In this document: in pieces, positions 5,637 through 8,212 of the stretch | How the letters are laid out: each line of letters starts with the position of its first letter | How positions within the stretch are numbered: the first letter of the stretch is position 1 | Notes under the pieces: generated by a model | The model's input: the letters and a program-made list of their open reading frames with translations, nothing else | Told to the model about the DNA's origin: nothing | The model's database searches: none | Assembly: GCA_002361335.1 (NCBI GenBank) | Contig: DESS01000369.1 | Location: 25,959-34,170, forward strand | Reading direction: 5' to 3' | Source: Richelia sp. UBA3308 | GTDB taxonomy: Bacteria > Cyanobacteriota > Cyanobacteriia > Cyanobacteriales > Nostocaceae | DNA length: 8,212 nt | Position numbers and translations under genes: made by a program

Positions 5637-6245
5637 ATGGATTTATCAGTACCAAGTAGTCTTCCTGATAAATTGCGTGATGGGGCTAGCTATCAAAATT
5701 TGGTCGCAGGACAGGTACTGTTTCATTATCGAGATCCAGCCAAATATATCTTTGCTTTGGAAATTGGACGAATTCGATTGGTGCGCTACACCTGCGAAGG
5801 AAATCTAGTTATTTTGCAAATAGTAAGGGCTTTGGAAAGTTTTGCTGAATCTGCACTATTTACAGAACTGTACGATTGTCATGCGATCGCCGAAGTCCCA
5901 TCCCGCGTCATTTGCTATCCCAAAACTATTATATGGGAATTGCTACAACATAATACCGAACTCGCTTTAAATCTTTTACAAAAATGCGATCGCAAAAGTC
6001 AATCTTTAAAAAAACTATTAGAACTCCGGAGTATTCGCTCAGCACGGGAACGCTTATTGCAATACCTATTATTGATCGCGACTCCAGGAAACACAAGAAT
6101 TTTTTTTGACCGCTCCTACAAAGATATAGCCAACGAATTAGGTTTAAGTTCGGAAACCTTATACCGTAACCTTTCAGAATTGGAAAAATCAGGCATTATT
6201 AGTCGTCAAGGTCGAAAAATAGAGTTATTGATTCCCCAAACATGA
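5637..6245 (+). CDS. Crp/Fnr-family transcriptional regulator (short form)
   Basis: A 202-residue regulator, a little shorter than the usual 220-240. The N-terminal cyclic-nucleotide-binding-like beta roll spans about residues 20-95 (AGQVLFHYRDPAKYIFALEIGRIRLVRYTCEG). A central dimerisation helix covers about 100-130, and the C-terminal Crp-type winged helix covers 134-198, with recognition region YKDIANELGLSSETLYRNLSELEKSGII. The phosphate-binding cassette is replaced by ESFAESALFTELYDCHA: the Arg-Ser/Thr pair that binds cAMP is missing. Fnr-type iron-sulfur cysteines are also absent. The signal is therefore unlikely to be cAMP and is unknown. ATG 5637 has no visible Shine-Dalgarno sequence, and the true start could differ. 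Two HIP1 octamers (5883, 5986) lie within the gene. It diverges from the exported VOC gene with a 196-base spacer, so VOC is its most obvious candidate target. Confidence 0.88.
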   Translation: MDLSVPSSLPDKLRDGASYQNLVAGQVLFHYRDPAKYIFALEIGRIRLVRYTCEGNLVILQIVRALESFAESALFTELYDCHAIAEVPSRVICYPKTIIWELLQHNTELALNLLQKCDRKSQSLKKLLELRSIRSARERLLQYLLLIATPGNTRIFFDRSYKDIANELGLSSETLYRNLSELEKSGIISRQGRKIELLIPQT

Positions 6246-6552
6246 TCCAAATCATATGCTGTTTTACATAGAGAGTTATATACTCCACTTGGTTTATAGG
6301 ACTTATACCATTTGCTTATAAAGATGCGCCGAATTGAGCCAAACGCAGTTGGGCTTAGTAAAAGTAGCGATACGCCTTCGGGGCACAGAGCGATGAGCGC
6401 GCAACCTCATATAGGATTGGTAAAAAATTCTGTAGATACCTATTGCAAAAAGTATTGATTTAAGGTATTTAGCAGGTCTTGTAAACAACCTTTAAAGGTA
6501 AATATTTAATCAGTGAACAGTTAACAGTGAACAATGAGTAAACAATTTACAA
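6246..6552. other. Non-coding spacer rich in dispersed repeats
   Basis: I see no credible gene here. It contains AGGACTTATA (6298-6307), the same 10-mer found inverted at the right end of the 3701-3827 element. A GC-richer patch about 6365-6405 looks like a decayed cyanobacterial dispersed repeat. There is a perfect 12-base palindrome at 6488-6499 and the motif CAGTGAACAGTTAACAGTGA (6511-6530), which often precedes heptamer arrays in these genomes (recalled). A 61-residue minus-strand frame (6303-6488) crosses the repeat patch and looks spurious. Confidence 0.6.
6488..6499. promoter_or_regulatory. Perfect 12-base palindrome ACCTTTAAAGGT
   Basis: A fully symmetrical site about 110 bases upstream of the YcaC-type gene. 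It could be an operator for a dimeric regulator; there is no direct support beyond symmetry and position. Confidence 0.3.
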
Positions 6553-6553
6553 C

Positions 6554-6608
6554 TGATGACTGATAACTGATAACTGATAACTGATGATAACTAATAACTG
6601 GTAACTGA
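6554..6608. repeat. TGATAAC heptamer array occupying the leader of the hydrolase gene
   Basis: Units TGATGAC, three TGATAAC, a 10-base variant, TAATAAC and TGGTAAC run right up to the start codon at 6610. The array fills the place where a ribosome binding site should be, and no Shine-Dalgarno sequence is visible. Confidence 0.85.
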
Positions 6609-6609
6609 A

Positions 6610-7236
6610 ATGACTACTTCCTACAAATACAATCGTCTCTCCAAAGAAGATGCTGTTGTTTTACTAATCGACCATCAAGCTGGTTTAATTTCCTTAGTGC
6701 AAGACTATTCCCCAAATGAATTCAAAAATAATGTTTTAGCTCTTGCAGAATCAGCCAAATTCTTTAATTTACCGGTTATTCTTACAACCAGTTTTGAGAA
6801 GGGACCAAATGGACCATTAGTTCCCGAACTTAAGGAATCTCATCCCAATGCTCCTTATATTGCTCGTCCGGGTCAAATAAATGCTTGGGATAACGAAGAT
6901 TTTGTCAAAGCGGTGAAAGATACTGGTCGTAAGCAATTAGTGATGGCAGGTATTGTTACTGATGTCTGTGTAGCTTTTCCAGCTTTATCAGCTATAGAAG
7001 ATGGTTATGAAGTATTTGTAGTTGTTGATGCTTCTGGAACATTTAACAAAGATGTTCGAGATGCTGCTTTGATGCGAATGCAAGCTGCTGGAGTCCAGAT
7101 GATGAGCTGGTTTAGTGTAGCTAGTGAACTACACCGAGATTGGCGTAATGATATTGAAGGTTTAGCTGCTTTACTATCTAAATATACTCCCAATTATCGC
7201 AGTTTAATGACTAGTTATTTTGCTACACAAAAATAG
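6610..7236 (+). CDS. ycaC: YcaC-type cysteine hydrolase (isochorismatase-like family)
   Basis: A 208-residue protein, the same length as E. coli YcaC as I recall it, with long recognisable stretches in common such as PNGPLVPELK, YIARPG, INAWDNEDFVKAVK, VCVAFPALSAIE and ELHRDWRNDIEGLA. It belongs to the isochorismatase-like hydrolase superfamily. The expected catalytic residues are D21 (LLIDHQ), a basic residue near R86 (ARPG) and nucleophile C120 (GIVTDVC). The natural substrate of YcaC is unknown, and isochorismatase activity should not be assumed. It is cytoplasmic and probably oligomeric, as other YcaC proteins are. The ATG directly follows a heptamer repeat array without a Shine-Dalgarno sequence; the N-terminus matches the family, so the start is credible. 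It stands 261 bases before a nitroreductase in the same direction, with a strongly structured spacer, so separate transcription is likely. YcaC, pirin and nitroreductase genes are often stress-linked. Confidence 0.93.
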   Translation: MTTSYKYNRLSKEDAVVLLIDHQAGLISLVQDYSPNEFKNNVLALAESAKFFNLPVILTTSFEKGPNGPLVPELKESHPNAPYIARPGQINAWDNEDFVKAVKDTGRKQLVMAGIVTDVCVAFPALSAIEDGYEVFVVVDASGTFNKDVRDAALMRMQAAGVQMMSWFSVASELHRDWRNDIEGLAALLSKYTPNYRSLMTSYFATQK

Positions 7237-7262
7237 AGGGTAGATAAAATTTTTTTTACACA

Positions 7263-7289
7263 CCCGCTCGCGGGTTATAAACCCCGAGC
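7263..7289 (+). terminator. GC-rich hairpin after the hydrolase gene (possible terminator)
   Basis: GCTCG-GGG (7266-7274 with C7271 bulged) pairs with CCCCGAGC (7282-7289) around a 7-base TTATAAA loop. A smaller alternative is CCCG/CGGG (7263-7266, 7271-7274). It lies 26 bases past the stop codon. No T run follows, so it is a weak intrinsic terminator candidate or an mRNA 3' stabilising hairpin. Confidence 0.4.
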
Positions 7290-7300
7290 TAATAATACAA

Positions 7301-7318
7301 AGTCCTATAAATAGGACT
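7301..7318. repeat. Perfect 7-4-7 inverted repeat
   Basis: AGTCCTA and TAGGACT around TAAA. It shares the AGGACT core with the terminal repeats at 3701 and 3820 and with the copy at 6298. Confidence 0.6.
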
Positions 7319-7330
7319 AAAATTTTACCC

Positions 7331-7378
7331 ATCAGAATTAATGAAAACAACTACTATCTCCTACACATTAATTTTGAT
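7331..7378. repeat. 13-base inverted repeat with 22-base loop
   Basis: ATCAGAATTAATG (7331-7343) mirrors CATTAATTTTGAT (7366-7378); the only mismatch would be a G-U pair in RNA. It is part of the hairpin series in this spacer. Confidence 0.55.
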
Positions 7379-7386
7379 TCCTGGTT

Positions 7387-7404
7387 AGTCATATTTATAT
7401 GACT
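7387..7404. promoter_or_regulatory. Perfect 8-2-8 dyad upstream of nitroreductase
   Basis: AGTCATAT and ATATGACT around TT. The 2-base centre makes it more like a protein-binding operator than an RNA hairpin. It overlaps a weak promoter candidate, TTGATT (7374-7379) with TATATG (7396-7401), about 100 bases before the nitroreductase start. Confidence 0.45.
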
Positions 7405-7414
7405 TTAGCTATTA

Positions 7415-7456
7415 GACTGGGACTTATAGTCCCAGTCGGGTGGGTAAGAAAACCCA
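7415..7456 (+). promoter_or_regulatory. Two adjacent stem-loops in the nitroreductase leader
   Basis: GACTGGGAC (7415-7423) and GTCCCAGTC (7429-7437) form a perfect 9-base stem with a TTATA loop. TGGGT (7441-7445) and ACCCA (7452-7456) form a second small stem right after. They end about 40 bases before the start codon at 7498. They could act as a structured 5' leader or a terminator for upstream transcription; there is no immediate T run. Confidence 0.5.
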
Positions 7457-7497
7457 TCATTGTTATTTAAGTCAAAAATAAAAAGTGAGGATTTTCC

Positions 7498-8103
7498 ATG
7501 GATACCATAGATGCAATTTATCAACGTCGCGCAGTAAAGCATTTTGACTCTAATCACAAAATTACACCAGAAGAAGAACAAAAACTTCTGGAGGCAATGA
7601 TTCAAGCTCCAACAAGTTTTAATATTCAACATTGGCGTTTTGTGATTGTTCGAGAGCCAGAATTACGAGCAAAAATTCGCTCTGAGTTGGGTAATGACCA
7701 AGCCCAAATGACTGATGCTTCTTTACTTATTATTTTTACAGCAGATGTACAAGCTTGGCAAAAAGAACCAGAGCGTTATTGGCGTAATTCTCCCCAAGAA
7801 GTTAGCGATCTATTAGTTGGTTGGATGAAACCTTTTCATGAAGGACGTGAATGGCTTCAGCGAGATGAAGCTCAACGTTCAATTGGTATGGCTATGCAGA
7901 CTCTCATGTTAGCAGCTAAAGGGATGGGTTACGATTCTTGTCCAATGATTGGTTTTGATATTGATAAAGTAGCAGAATTGATTAATTTACCATCCGATTA
8001 TGTTATGGGCCCAATGGTAGCAATTGGTAAAAAAGTCAAAGATCCTTGGCCAAAACCCGGACAATTACCTTTGAGTGAGTTAGTCGTTGAAAACAAGTTT
8101 TAA
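7498..8103 (+). CDS. Nitroreductase-family FMN oxidoreductase (NfsB-like fold)
   Basis: A 201-residue member of the nitroreductase/flavin reductase family; length is typical. FMN-contact motifs are visible: QRRAVKHFD (R10, R11, K14), APTSFNIQHWRFVIV (37-51), and GMGYDSCPMIGFD (142-154) followed by VAIGKK (174-179) near the C-terminus. Such enzymes are homodimeric and usually reduce nitroaromatics, quinones or enals with NAD(P)H; the true substrate is not readable here. GAGG (7487-7490) lies 7 bases before ATG 7498. It is cytoplasmic, with no signal sequence. It follows the YcaC-type hydrolase in the same direction but is separated by a hairpin-rich spacer that suggests its own control. With pirin and YcaC nearby, a role in quinone or electrophile detoxification is a reasonable inference. 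Confidence 0.92.
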   Translation: MDTIDAIYQRRAVKHFDSNHKITPEEEQKLLEAMIQAPTSFNIQHWRFVIVREPELRAKIRSELGNDQAQMTDASLLIIFTADVQAWQKEPERYWRNSPQEVSDLLVGWMKPFHEGREWLQRDEAQRSIGMAMQTLMLAAKGMGYDSCPMIGFDIDKVAELINLPSDYVMGPMVAIGKKVKDPWPKPGQLPLSELVVENKF

Positions 8104-8106
8104 AAC

Positions 8107-8131
8107 GAAGGAAGAAGGAAGAAGGAAGAAG
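8107..8131. repeat. GAAGGAA heptamer array after the nitroreductase stop
   Basis: Three complete GAAGGAA units and a partial fourth, beginning 3 bases after the TAA (8101-8103). It is the fourth distinct heptamer array in the window. Confidence 0.85.
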
Positions 8132-8179
8132 TCTTAATGAAAGAATTTTACCACCATGTATGAAAGACCTCACCCCCTT

Positions 8180-8205
8180 CCCCTCTCCGATGCTTTGGAG
8201 AGGGG
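8180..8205. repeat. CCCCTCTCC/GGAGAGGGG stem-loop repeat, cut by window end
   Basis: A perfect 9-base stem with an 8-base loop, inside a longer CACCCCCTTCCCCTCTCC...GGAGAGGGGTGTCCGA pattern that I recall as a frequent dispersed repeat in filamentous cyanobacteria. Its right side is cut at 8212. It may also end transcription of the nitroreductase gene, but no T run is visible. Confidence 0.65.
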
Positions 8206-8212
8206 TGTCCGA

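Noticed and set aside
6303..6488. 61-residue minus-strand reading frame
   Set aside because: It runs through dispersed-repeat sequence, has no ribosome site and resembles no family I know.
6554..6608. CRISPR-like repeats
   Set aside because: The units are 7 bases long in direct tandem without spacers; this is an STRR array.

Overview
The window looks like chromosomal DNA from a filamentous, Nostoc/Calothrix-type cyanobacterium. Four signs support this. There are four HIP1 octamers (GCGATCGC at 141-148, 4480-4487, 5883-5890 and 5986-5993). There are several heptanucleotide tandem arrays (STRR type). The genes are AT-rich and widely spaced, with foldback repeats between them. The perR-like/peroxiredoxin pair has the same divergent layout as Synechocystis slr1738/sll1621 (recalled, not searched).

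Layout. Positions 1-51 hold a CATTACT heptamer array. A PerR-type Fur repressor (minus, 132-548) diverges from a type II/Prx5 peroxiredoxin (plus, 909-1481), and a PerR-box-like dyad lies at 834-848. A thioredoxin-reductase-like flavoprotein (plus, 1597-2607) follows; it has a CxxC pair but a degenerate NADPH-binding motif. A LysR regulator (minus, 2790-3680) diverges from a pirin/YhhW-type quercetinase-like cupin (plus, 3963-4664); their spacer holds a foldback element and a dyad suited to LysR binding. A secreted VOC/glyoxalase-fold protein (minus, 4889-5440) diverges from a small Crp/Fnr-family regulator (plus, 5637-6245). A YcaC-type cysteine hydrolase (plus, 6610-7236) and an NfsB-like nitroreductase (plus, 7498-8103) complete the genes. 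The spacer between those two is packed with perfect inverted repeats.

Functional reading (inference). The window resembles an oxidative/electrophile-stress neighbourhood: peroxide sensing and removal (PerR, Prx), a dithiol flavoenzyme that may serve thiol redox, and a set often linked to quinone or aromatic stress (LysR, pirin, YcaC hydrolase, nitroreductase). Three separate regulators (PerR, LysR, Crp/Fnr), each divergent from a possible target, suggest three small regulatory units rather than one operon.

I see no tRNA, rRNA, CRISPR array or transposase gene. The least explained parts are the flavoprotein's electron donor, the structured spacer at 7263-7456 and the function of the secreted VOC protein.
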